From Flavobacteriales bacterium (GTDB taxonomy: Bacteria > Bacteroidota > Bacteroidia > Flavobacteriales > Flavobacteriaceae): a stretch of DNA of 33,011 bases. Of the stretch, positions 7,999 to 15,556 are shown in pieces. The stretch is taken from NCBI GenBank assembly GCA_027066995.1, contig JAMOMQ010000101.1, positions 1 to 33,011 of the forward strand. The letters run 5' to 3'. The notes beneath the pieces were generated by a model. It was not told the DNA's origin. It ran no database searches and was given only the letters and a program-made list of their open reading frames with translations. A program made the translations under genes and the position numbers. Every line of letters begins with the position of its first letter. The first letter of the stretch is position 1.

Positions 7999-9516
7999 AT
8001 GAAAAAAATATTATATATACTTACAGGTTTATTATTAGCTTCGAGTTTTGTGGCTTGTGAACCCGAATTTAGCAAGCCCTTAAGCGACGACCTCTATACC
8101 AGTGGTGACGCTGATTTTAGCAAATATGTGGCTGTCGGAAATTCCTTAACAGCCGGTTATACTAATGGTACTTTATACAAAAGCGGTCAGGAAAATTCTT
8201 TCCCGGCTATTTTGGCAGAACAAATGAAATTGGCCGGAGGCGGAGAATTTACACAACCGTATTATGAAGATGACTCCAAAGATATTGGTGGTATGGTATT
8301 TAACGGATCAACTGTTATTTTAGATCCCAAGTTAATTATCAACTTATCGGCCGGAGCGCCCGAACGAATCAATGAAACACCGACAGTTGATGTAATGCAA
8401 GTACATCCCGGCCCTTACAACAATATGGGAGTTCCCGGTGCTAAAATATTTCATTTGGTAGCCCCGGGATATGGCAATTTGGCTAATTTGCCTTTACAAA
8501 AGGCCAATCCTTATTTCATACGTATGGCTTCTGCACCCGATAAAACGATAGTAGAAGACGTGTTGGCACAACAACCTACCTTTTTTACTTTTTGGATAGG
8601 TGGCAATGATGTTTTATGGTATGCTACAAGTGGTGGTGTCGGTGTTGATCAAAACGAAACCGGTAATTTGGATCCTTCAACATACGGTCCTAATGATATC
8701 ACCAATGTCAATGTATTTGCTGCCATATATTCACAAATAGTAGATGCGCTTACAGCCAATGGCGCCAAAGGTGTATTGGCGACTGTTCCCGATGTGGCTT
8801 CATTGCCTTATTTTACAACCATACCTTATAATCCTATTCCAATAGAAGACCAAGCACAAGCTGATGCGCTTAATGCCGCTTATGCTAACTATAATGGTGG
8901 TATTCAGCAAGCTTTGGCAGGAGGTCTTATTACACCGGATGAAGCTGATGCCAGAACTATTAACTTTCAATTGGGAGCCAATGCGCTGGTTATGACCGAT
9001 GAGTATTTAACCGATTTAAGTAATCTGGGATTACCATCTATTAGACAAGCTACTGCTGATGATTTGGTGATTTTGCCTGCCAAATCTGTAATTGGTGTTG
9101 CTCCGGATCCTAATAATCCTCAATTAATTAACGGTATAACCATACCACTTGGTGATGAATGGATTTTATCTGCTCATGAAGTTGGACAAGTCAGAACAGC
9201 TACAGCCGGATTTAATCAAACTATAAACACTATTGCCGCCATTAAAGATTTGCCGGTGGCAGATATGGCTGCATTGATGGAAGATATGAAAAGCGGATTG
9301 GTCATTGAAGACGGTTCTATGTATACCGCCGACTATTTTAACGGAACCAATTTGGACAATTTAACTTTCAGTCTGGATGGTGTGCATCCTACCAGCCGTG
9401 GTTATGCTATTATTGCTAACAAATTTATTGATGTGATAGAGCAAAAATACGGTGCCAAACTACCCAAAGTAGTGCCGGCACAGTATCCCACATTTGATAT
9501 TTTACCAAGTAATTAA
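7999..9516 (+). CDS. SGNH/GDSL hydrolase-family lipoprotein
   Basis: A 505-residue lipoprotein with lipobox FVAC (Cys20). The SGNH blocks are in order: VGNSLTAGY with nucleophile Ser49, GVPGAK for block II, WIGGND with Asn203, and DGVHPTSRGY with Asp460 and His463. GNS replaces the classical GDS, a common variation. Enzymes of this fold cleave esters of lipids or acylated polysaccharides. The lipid anchor and the upstream FadL-like barrel suggest it works at the outer membrane, perhaps releasing fatty acids for import; that link is inference. A terminator lies 23 bp downstream. The insertion between blocks III and V is long (about 255 residues) and of unknown role. Confidence 0.93.
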   Translation: MKKILYILTGLLLASSFVACEPEFSKPLSDDLYTSGDADFSKYVAVGNSLTAGYTNGTLYKSGQENSFPAILAEQMKLAGGGEFTQPYYEDDSKDIGGMVFNGSTVILDPKLIINLSAGAPERINETPTVDVMQVHPGPYNNMGVPGAKIFHLVAPGYGNLANLPLQKANPYFIRMASAPDKTIVEDVLAQQPTFFTFWIGGNDVLWYATSGGVGVDQNETGNLDPSTYGPNDITNVNVFAAIYSQIVDALTANGAKGVLATVPDVASLPYFTTIPYNPIPIEDQAQADALNAAYANYNGGIQQALAGGLITPDEADARTINFQLGANALVMTDEYLTDLSNLGLPSIRQATADDLVILPAKSVIGVAPDPNNPQLINGITIPLGDEWILSAHEVGQVRTATAGFNQTINTIAAIKDLPVADMAALMEDMKSGLVIEDGSMYTADYFNGTNLDNLTFSLDGVHPTSRGYAIIANKFIDVIEQKYGAKLPKVVPAQYPTFDILPSN

Positions 9517-9531
9517 CCAACCAACTCAATT

Positions 9532-9585
9532 ATGAATAAAAGGCTGCTTCATTTTTTGAAGCAGCCTTTTAATACTAAAATATAA
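9532..9585 (+). other. 17-codon micro-ORF overlapping the terminator
   Basis: An ATG 15 bp after the SGNH gene stop opens a frame MNKRLLHFLKQPF... of 17 codons whose DNA is mainly the terminator hairpin. The bases before it (9513-9541) match 15153-15182 almost exactly, including the ATG. It is listed because of that shared leader, not because translation is demonstrated. Confidence 0.2.
9540..9570. terminator. Bidirectional intrinsic terminator
   Basis: An 11-bp perfect stem, AAGGCTGCTTC (9540-9550) with GAAGCAGCCTT (9558-9568), and a 7-base loop, with T runs leaving on both strands. It lies between the convergent SGNH gene (plus) and DUF6702 gene (minus) and can end both transcripts. Confidence 0.9.
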
Positions 9586-9616
9586 ATCAATTTGGTATAA
9601 ATTTTCATTTTGCTTG

Positions 9617-10093
9617 TTATTTTAATATGTAATGAGCTACAGGATCTTGCTTTATTAAAATATAGCTTTTTTTATCTTTTTGGTAAAAAAAGTGAACAAT
9701 ATTTCTTTGTTCGTCATACAAATCTTGTAAAATGGTGTTTTTAACGGCAATTTCTTTAACAGACTCCGGTAAGTCGGCTTGCAGTAAGATAACCAAAAAT
9801 TCATTTTCGGTCGTGGTACCTATAAATTTATAATACACCGGTTTATTGTCAATCCAAATGACAAAATGCGACTTTAGATAATCTCCCAATAAAACCTTAA
9901 TTTGTTTATCTGTTAAAGCTGTTTTAATATGATAAGAATCCTTTAAAACATTTTCAATATCATCGGGAAAAGTTCTGATAATTATTTCCAATTGTTGATT
10001 TTTAATATATATTTCGGTCACGCTGACATAATATTTATGCCAAGCAAAAGCCGTTAAGCCGATAAAAATGACTGTATAAAAAAGCTTTTTCAT
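9617..10093 (-). CDS. DUF6702-family protein
   Basis: A protein of 158 residues from the ATG at 10093. The frame is open for 78 more codons upstream, but that part overlaps the divergent lipoprotein gene and is not protein-like. The N-terminus is a signal peptide or single membrane segment (MKKLFYTVIFIGLTAFA). The mature part begins HKYYVSVTEIYI, followed by a strand LEIIIRTFPDDIENVL, which is the DUF6702 signature as I know it. The family is a small envelope protein of unknown function, usual in Flavobacteriia. It diverges from the Asp-box lipoprotein gene with only 25 bp between start codons. Confidence 0.8.
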   Translation of the reverse strand: MKKLFYTVIFIGLTAFAWHKYYVSVTEIYIKNQQLEIIIRTFPDDIENVLKDSYHIKTALTDKQIKVLLGDYLKSHFVIWIDNKPVYYKFIGTTTENEFLVILLQADLPESVKEIAVKNTILQDLYDEQRNIVHFFYQKDKKSYILIKQDPVAHYILK

Positions 10094-10100
10094 ATCTTTG
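10093..10100 (+). promoter_or_regulatory. -7 element for the Asp-box lipoprotein gene
   Basis: TATCTTTG matches TAnnTTTG and ends 18 bp before the ATG at 10119. Its first base is also the first base of the divergent DUF6702 start codon, so any -33 contact must lie within that coding sequence. Confidence 0.45.
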
Positions 10101-10118
10101 ATATTAAAATTTACAATA

Positions 10119-11468
10119 ATGACAAACCGGTTAATACTTTTCAGTCTGTTTTTGTTGATGTTGGCATGTAAAACGACACAAAAACCAGTCCAAACAAAAA
10201 AAATAAAAACATGGCAACCGCCATTAAGTATTTCGCAATCAAAAGTAGTAACTATTTTAGACAATCCCAATCCTTTTTCCGGCTTATCCGAACCAAGTAT
10301 TTGTATCAATAAAACCGATACCGCCAATTTTGTGGCCGGTAGTATTTATCACAATGTGCACATCACAAATGACGGTGGACAAACTTGGCATACCAAAGCC
10401 TTAAAATCTAAATATGGCGTATTTGGCGACCCATGTTTGGCTTCCGACAGTTTTGGCAATATTTATTATTTACATTTGGCCATACCAGGTAATAACAGAA
10501 ATAGCCCCGAGTTTTTGAGCAGTATTGTCATTCAAAAATCTACCGATAAAGGTGAAACATGGAATGATGGAGTTGCCATAGGCTATAACAAAGCGCATGA
10601 TCAAGATAAACATTGGATTGGTATTCATCCCCTAACGGGCGAACTGGCAGTTACCTGGACGGAATTTGATAAATATGATAGCCGTAAACCCGAAGACAAG
10701 TCACGTATATTGTTTTCTAAATCCACCGATTTTGGTCAAACATGGACCAATCCCATCAAAATAAATCAATATGACGGCGATTGTTTGGATGATGACAATA
10801 CAACCGAAGGCGCTGTGCCGGTTTTTGATAAACAAGGCAATATTTATGTTGCTTGGGCTTACAATAATAAAATTTGGTTTGACAAAAGCACCGATGGCGG
10901 TAAAACATGGTTGGATAAAGATATTATAGTTGCCAATCAGCCTCAAGGGTGGAATTATACCATTCCGGGTGTATTTAGAGCCAATGGTATGCCGGTGCTC
11001 GATATTGACAATAGTAACAGTCCGTATAGCGGCACCCTGTATATTAACTGGTCGGATCAACGCAACGGCACAGACAATACCGATATTTTTATCAGTAAAA
11101 GCACTGACGGCGGATTGACTTGGTCGGCACCCAAACGCGTCAACCAAGATCAAACCAAAACACATCAATATTTGACTTGGATGAAAATAGATCCGGCAAC
11201 CGGCTTTATATACATTATATATTATGACCGCAGCCGGTATACGGATAACCAAACCGATGTCAGCCTGTCATACAGTACCGATGGAGGCCAGAGTTTTAAA
11301 CATTTGATTATTTCTGATAAACCTTTCGTGCCCAATAAATTTATTTTTGCAGGTGATTATAATAACATAGACGCCTACCAAGGTATTGTAACACCTATTT
11401 GGACAGATATTACCAATCATACATTGAGTATCAAAACCAAAACCCTGCATTTAAAATCGGTTAAATAG
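10119..11468 (+). CDS. Lipoprotein with six Asp-box (BNR) repeats, sialidase fold
   Basis: A 449-residue predicted surface lipoprotein. The start is the ATG at 10119, which gives the lipobox MLAC (Cys17); a TTG seven codons earlier is open but lies on the -7 element. Six Asp boxes (S/T-x-D-x-G-x-T-W type) occur near residues 83, 141, 202, 257, 328 and 386, spaced 55-71 residues apart, as in a six-bladed beta-propeller. This fold is shared by sialidases, other glycan hydrolases and carbohydrate-binding proteins. I did not find a secure arginine triad, so sialidase activity is not claimed. It is alone in its transcript and no sialic-acid genes are nearby. Confidence 0.82.
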   Translation: MTNRLILFSLFLLMLACKTTQKPVQTKKIKTWQPPLSISQSKVVTILDNPNPFSGLSEPSICINKTDTANFVAGSIYHNVHITNDGGQTWHTKALKSKYGVFGDPCLASDSFGNIYYLHLAIPGNNRNSPEFLSSIVIQKSTDKGETWNDGVAIGYNKAHDQDKHWIGIHPLTGELAVTWTEFDKYDSRKPEDKSRILFSKSTDFGQTWTNPIKINQYDGDCLDDDNTTEGAVPVFDKQGNIYVAWAYNNKIWFDKSTDGGKTWLDKDIIVANQPQGWNYTIPGVFRANGMPVLDIDNSNSPYSGTLYINWSDQRNGTDNTDIFISKSTDGGLTWSAPKRVNQDQTKTHQYLTWMKIDPATGFIYIIYYDRSRYTDNQTDVSLSYSTDGGQSFKHLIISDKPFVPNKFIFAGDYNNIDAYQGIVTPIWTDITNHTLSIKTKTLHLKSVK

Positions 11469-11473
11469 TATAC

Positions 11474-11525
11474 AATCATAATATTTTTTTATTTGTTAAA
11501 TAGCCGTATAAGGCATATTATGATT
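11474..11525. promoter_or_regulatory. 11-bp inverted repeat upstream of hisS
   Basis: AATCATAATAT at 11474-11484 and its exact complement at 11515-11525, with a 30-bp centre that itself holds GCC...GGC (11503-11514). It sits between the Asp-box gene stop and the hisS -7 element. It could be a weak terminator for the upstream gene or an operator; it lacks a T run directly after the stem. Confidence 0.35.
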
Positions 11526-11539
11526 TAATGGAAAAAACT

Positions 11540-11547
11540 TACCTTTG
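11540..11547 (+). promoter_or_regulatory. -7 element of hisS
   Basis: TACCTTTG matches TAnnTTTG. It lies 16 bp before the ATG at 11564 and inside the longer open frame that begins at 11528, which argues that the upstream ATG is not the start. Confidence 0.6.
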
Positions 11548-11563
11548 CAAAAAAATAAATGCA

Positions 11564-12931
11564 ATGGCACAAAAACCCGGTATACCCAAAGGCACCAGAG
11601 ACTTTTCGGCTGAACAAATAGCCAAACGAAATTATATTATAGACACCATAAAAAATCAATTTGAACTATTTGGTTTTGCGCCTATTGAGACCCCGTCGTT
11701 TGAAAACTATCAAACCTTAATGGGAAAATACGGTGAAGAAGGAGACCGTTTAATCTTTAAAATATTAAATTCCGGTGATTTTCTTAAAAAAGTAGATGAT
11801 CAGCTTTTAACCGGCAGGGAAATTGGAAAAATAACTCCCAAAATATCTGAAAAAGCTTTGCGTTATGACTTAACCGTGCCCTTTGCCCGTTATGTGGTGC
11901 AACACCAAAATGATTTGACATTTCCATTTAAGCGGTATCAAATACAACCTGTATGGCGTGCCGACCGGCCGCAAAAAGGACGTTTTAGAGAGTTTTATCA
12001 ATGTGATGCCGATGTAGTCGGTAGTAATTCTTTATGGCAAGATGTGGAATTTGCCCTGCTCTATGATGCAGTATTTAGCCGTTTAAAAGTGCCGGTCAGT
12101 ATTAAAATAAATAACCGTAAAATTTTATCGGGCTTGGCCGATTTGTTAACAGAAAAAGATAAATTTACCGAGTTTATTGTTGCTTTGGACAAACTGGATA
12201 AAATAGGTAAGGAAGGGGTTGTCAACGAAATGATAAACAAAGGTATTTCACAACAATCTATCAATAACATATTACCTATATTTGACTTTACCGGTACAAA
12301 TAAAGAAAAAATAGCACTTTTAAGAAACTTGTTAAAGAACTCTGAAGAAGGACAAAAAGGTTTGGACGAGTTGTCATTTGTCATTGATAATATTAATAAA
12401 TTGGGCACTCAAACGGCCGAAATAGAGTTTGATATTACCTTAGCTCGCGGATTAAATTACTACACCGGAAGCATTTATGAAGTCAGTGCCAAAGGTGTGC
12501 AAATGGGCTCTATCGGAGGTGGCGGTCGCTATGATGACCTAACCGGCATTTTCGGATTAAAAAACATGAGTGGTATTGGTATTTCTTTTGGTTTGGATCG
12601 CATTTATTTGGTCATGGAAGAACTGGGATTGTTACAAGAAGTGCCTGTGCCCAAACCGGATATTTTATTTATCAATTTTGGCGAAAAAGAAGCTTTGTAT
12701 AGTCTGCAAGCAGTTCAAACATTGAGAAAAAACGGTGTTAAAGCCGAACTGTATCCTGACAATGCCAAGATGAAAAAACAAATGACCTATGCCCATAAAA
12801 GAAATATTCCTTTTGTAGCTATGGCAGGCACAAACGAAATGGAACAGCAGGTTTTTACCTTAAAGAATATGCAATCCGGAGAACAAAAACCGGTCTCAAC
12901 CGAAGAGATGTTTCAGCTTTTAAGCCGGTAA
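11564..12931 (+). CDS. hisS: Histidyl-tRNA synthetase
   Basis: HisRS attaches histidine to tRNA-His in the cytoplasm. The chosen ATG gives 455 residues beginning MAQKPGIPKGTRDF, the canonical HisRS N-terminus. The frame extends 12 codons upstream (11528), but that part contains the promoter. Class II landmarks are RYDLTVPFARYV (from Arg100), FREFYQCDADVVGS, the histidine-specific ARGLNYYTGS (Arg295) and GGGGRYDDLTG (motif 3 region). The C-terminal anticodon-binding domain begins near VPVPKPDILF and ends with EEMFQLLSR. Its stop is 3 bp from the stop of the convergent Tex-like gene. Confidence 0.97.
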   Translation: MAQKPGIPKGTRDFSAEQIAKRNYIIDTIKNQFELFGFAPIETPSFENYQTLMGKYGEEGDRLIFKILNSGDFLKKVDDQLLTGREIGKITPKISEKALRYDLTVPFARYVVQHQNDLTFPFKRYQIQPVWRADRPQKGRFREFYQCDADVVGSNSLWQDVEFALLYDAVFSRLKVPVSIKINNRKILSGLADLLTEKDKFTEFIVALDKLDKIGKEGVVNEMINKGISQQSINNILPIFDFTGTNKEKIALLRNLLKNSEEGQKGLDELSFVIDNINKLGTQTAEIEFDITLARGLNYYTGSIYEVSAKGVQMGSIGGGGRYDDLTGIFGLKNMSGIGISFGLDRIYLVMEELGLLQEVPVPKPDILFINFGEKEALYSLQAVQTLRKNGVKAELYPDNAKMKKQMTYAHKRNIPFVAMAGTNEMEQQVFTLKNMQSGEQKPVSTEEMFQLLSR

Positions 12932-12934
12932 ATT

Positions 12935-15055
12935 CTATACTAAAGATAAGCCGATGCGTTTTCGGTCAATATCTACGCTAATTACTTTGACTTGTACCTG
13001 CTGATTGAGTTTGACAATATCTGCAGGATTGCTGACAAAAGAGTCGGACATATTTGAAATATGCACCAAACCGCTTTCTTTAATGCCGATATTGACAAAG
13101 CAACCAAAATTGGTAATATTATTAACAATCCCCGGATAGGTTTGCCCGATTTTTACATCCTCAATACTTTGTAAAGCATCGCTAAATGAAAATACGCGAA
13201 CTTGCTCCCTGATATCCAGGCCGGGCTTTTGCAGTTCGTTTATAATATCCTTTAAAGTCGGCAGTCCGGTTGTGTTTGTTACAAACTTTTGTAAATCAAT
13301 TTTTTGTAATAAATACTTGTTACCAACCAATTGTTGCAACGGTACCTGTAAACTTTGTGCCATTTGCTTGACAATATCATATGATTCGGGATGAACGGCA
13401 GAATTATCTAAGGGATTATCACCATCTTTGATTCTTAAAAATCCGGCGCTTTGTTCAAATGCTTTTTGTCCTAATCCCTTGACTTTAAGAAAATCATGAC
13501 GGGTTTTAAACGGGCCGTTATTCTGCCGGTAGTTTACAATATTTTCTGCTAATTTGTCTCCGATACCTGATACATATTTCAGTAAATATTTACCGGCTGT
13601 ATTAACATTAACGCCGACAAGATTAACGACACTTTCTACAACCGTATCCAATTCTTCTTTAAGCATTTTTTGGTTTACGTCATGTTGATATTGTCCAACT
13701 CCGATAGATTTAGGTTCTATTTTAACCAGTTCGGCTAAAGGGTCTTGTAAACGCCGTCCGATGGAAACGGCTCCTCGCACTGTAATATCCTGATCGGGGA
13801 ATTCTTCACGTGCAACATCTGAAGCCGAATATATAGAGGCGCCGGCCTCGTTGACTATAAAAACAGGAATTTCTCTTGAAAAGTCAATGGATTTGACAAA
13901 AGCTTCCGTTTCACGTGAAGCTGTTCCATTACCGATAGCAATGGCCTGTATGTTATATTTAGATATGAGAGATTGCAAAGTTTCGGTAGCCTTTTGAGTT
14001 TGATTATGCGGAGCATGCGGATAAATAGTGTCAAAGTGTAACAATTCGCCTTGCGGACTTAAACATACCGTTTTACACCCCGTTCTAAATCCCGGATCTA
14101 AGGCCAGCACACTTTTGGCGCCCAGCGGTGGCGCCAGTAATAATTGCCGGAGGTTTTCGGCAAAAACGCCAATGGCTGTTTTGTCGGCTTTTTCTTTATA
14201 TTTGTTACGTGTTTCGGTGCTGATAGCCGGAGCCAAGAGCCTTTTATAAGCATCTGCTATTGCCAACTGTATTTGCTGTGCCGTATTGCGCCGGTTGTAA
14301 ATGTATTTATCGTTGAGTTTTTCCAAAATTTCAATTTCCGGCACTTCTAATTTAATGCGTACAAAACCTTCTTTTTCCGCCCTAAGAATAGCCAATAACC
14401 GGTGTGACGGTATCCGGTTTAAGGTTTCCGACCAATCAAAATAATCCAAATATTTTTGAGCTTTATTTTCTGTAGCTTTGTTTTTAATAACTTTTGATTT
14501 AATAAGAGCATGTCGGTCATAAAAACGTCGCAAATAATTGCGTACCCAAACATTTTCACTTACCCATTCGGCAATGATAAACCGGGCGCCCTCCAATGCT
14601 TTTTGCACATCAGGAACATGCTTATTTACAAACCTTTGCGCTTCTTGTTCTATGACACCGGTGCGTTGTGCCATAATTATTTTGGCTAATGGTTCTAACC
14701 CTAGTTCTCGTGCTGTTGTTGCTTTGGTTTTTCGTTTCTTTTTATAAGGCAAGTATAAGTCTTCGAGTTGTACCGCATCATAAGTATTTTGTATTTTTTC
14801 TTGTAATTCGGGGGTTAATACAGCTTGTTCCTCCAATGTTTTTATAATACTTTGTTTGCGTTTTTCCAGTTCGTCATATTGTTTTTTCAATTTTTGAATT
14901 TGGTATAATACAACTTCATCCAAGTTGCCGGTTAATTCTTTGCGATAGCGTGCTATAAAAGGGATTGTGGCATCGGCATTGAGTAATTGTAAAACATTCT
15001 TAATATTATTTATTGGAATTTGAGTGTGATATTGTATAAATTGTGCTATTGTCAT
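12935..15055 (-). CDS. Tex-like RNA-binding protein with S1 domain
   Basis: A 706-residue Tex-family protein, a nucleic-acid-binding factor related to eukaryotic Spt6 and linked to transcription and RNA turnover. In order: an N-terminal helical region with ATIPFIARYRKELTGNLDE (about 29-47) and LEDLYLPYKKKRKTKA (about 98-113), a YqgF/RNase H-like domain starting VLALDPGFRTGCK (316-328), then NEAGASIYSAS (402-412) and IGVGQYQHDV (451-460), helix-hairpin-helix motifs (about 490-540) and a C-terminal S1 domain (about 637-706). Length and order fit the family, a little shorter than the E. coli protein. It converges end-to-end with hisS. Confidence 0.95.
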   Translation of the reverse strand: MTIAQFIQYHTQIPINNIKNVLQLLNADATIPFIARYRKELTGNLDEVVLYQIQKLKKQYDELEKRKQSIIKTLEEQAVLTPELQEKIQNTYDAVQLEDLYLPYKKKRKTKATTARELGLEPLAKIIMAQRTGVIEQEAQRFVNKHVPDVQKALEGARFIIAEWVSENVWVRNYLRRFYDRHALIKSKVIKNKATENKAQKYLDYFDWSETLNRIPSHRLLAILRAEKEGFVRIKLEVPEIEILEKLNDKYIYNRRNTAQQIQLAIADAYKRLLAPAISTETRNKYKEKADKTAIGVFAENLRQLLLAPPLGAKSVLALDPGFRTGCKTVCLSPQGELLHFDTIYPHAPHNQTQKATETLQSLISKYNIQAIAIGNGTASRETEAFVKSIDFSREIPVFIVNEAGASIYSASDVAREEFPDQDITVRGAVSIGRRLQDPLAELVKIEPKSIGVGQYQHDVNQKMLKEELDTVVESVVNLVGVNVNTAGKYLLKYVSGIGDKLAENIVNYRQNNGPFKTRHDFLKVKGLGQKAFEQSAGFLRIKDGDNPLDNSAVHPESYDIVKQMAQSLQVPLQQLVGNKYLLQKIDLQKFVTNTTGLPTLKDIINELQKPGLDIREQVRVFSFSDALQSIEDVKIGQTYPGIVNNITNFGCFVNIGIKESGLVHISNMSDSFVSNPADIVKLNQQVQVKVISVDIDRKRIGLSLV

Positions 15056-15124
15056 AACATTGTTTTAAAAATACAATATTACAAAAAGAAGTCAAATATT
15101 TTGTATTGGTATCAAAAAGAAAGA

Positions 15125-15144
15125 CCGCTGTAAATTTACAGCGG
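15125..15144. repeat. 20-bp perfect palindrome
   Basis: CCGCTGTAAA is followed directly by its complement TTTACAGCGG. It has no T run after it on the plus strand (CCCTTCCC follows), so it is a poor terminator. It lies 70 bp upstream of the Tex-like start and 29 bp upstream of the ATG at 15173. A protein-binding site or a leader hairpin is possible. Confidence 0.6.
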
Positions 15145-15152
15145 CCCTTCCC

Positions 15153-15238
15153 TTAACCAAAATAACTCAACTATGAAAAAAAATCTCACATTTTTATTAC
15201 AACAAAACCCGTGCCAAAACTTTATGTTTGTTATTTGA
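15153..15238 (+). other. Leader-like motif with a 21-codon frame
   Basis: The motif TTAACCAA...AACTCAACTATGAA leads into an ATG at 15173 and a frame beginning MKKNLTFLLQQNP that stops at 15236-15238. About 25 of 30 bases agree with 9513-9541, which also ends in an ATG frame. The Lys-rich hydrophobic start resembles a truncated signal peptide. It may be a gene remnant, a leader peptide or a dispersed motif. Confidence 0.3.
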
Positions 15239-15543
15239 AATTGTGATGTGCTAATAAATTTTAACAAAATTTACCGTTTTTTTAACATTTGCAGGTTTTT
15301 TTTGTTTAAAATTTCAGATTGAAATATCTAATATGTTATTGTATTAAGATGGGACTATTTTGTATGTCGTTTTGGTATAAGATAAGTCTTTATGATCTCT
15401 TTATTACTTGTTTGTTATTTGAAAATAATGGAATGCTTTAAACTTCACGGAATATTTTTAGAGTTGATTATGTCATCTTAAGTATTACATTTATTTTGTC
15501 AATAAGTTTTTTTAAAAAAGGAAATTTAAGCTCATAAAAACTG

Positions 15544-15551
15544 TAATTTTG
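15544..15551 (+). promoter_or_regulatory. -7 element of the helicase gene
   Basis: TAATTTTG matches TAnnTTTG and ends only 5 bp before the ATG at 15557. Transcription from it would start at or within a few bases of the start codon. Confidence 0.5.
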
Positions 15552-15556
15552 CACCT

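Larger units (their letters stand above)
15056..15556. other. 501-bp divergent spacer between the Tex-like and helicase genes
   Basis: This long A+T-rich spacer has no gene of ordinary size. It holds a 20-bp perfect palindrome (15125-15144), then a leader-like sequence and a 21-codon frame (15173-15238), then about 300 bp of A/T-rich sequence up to the helicase promoter. The leader plus MKKN-type start looks like the front end of a lost or very short gene, but I cannot show it is expressed. No tRNA-like structure is seen. Confidence 0.6.

Noticed and set aside
10094-10327. 78-codon N-terminal extension of the DUF6702 gene
   Set aside because: It is antisense to the start of the Asp-box lipoprotein gene, and the signal peptide begins at the internal Met at 10093.
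10701-11252. 183-codon minus-strand frame within the Asp-box gene
   Set aside because: It is a shadow of the Asp-box coding frame, with no recognisable motifs and an unlikely composition.
11528-11563. Longer N-terminus for hisS
   Set aside because: The extra 12 codons contain the TACCTTTG promoter element, and HisRS proteins normally begin at the MAQKPGIPKGTRDF-type start.
15056-15556. A small RNA or tRNA in the long spacer
   Set aside because: No cloverleaf, T-loop or terminator-tailed hairpin was found; only the palindrome and a short frame are supported.
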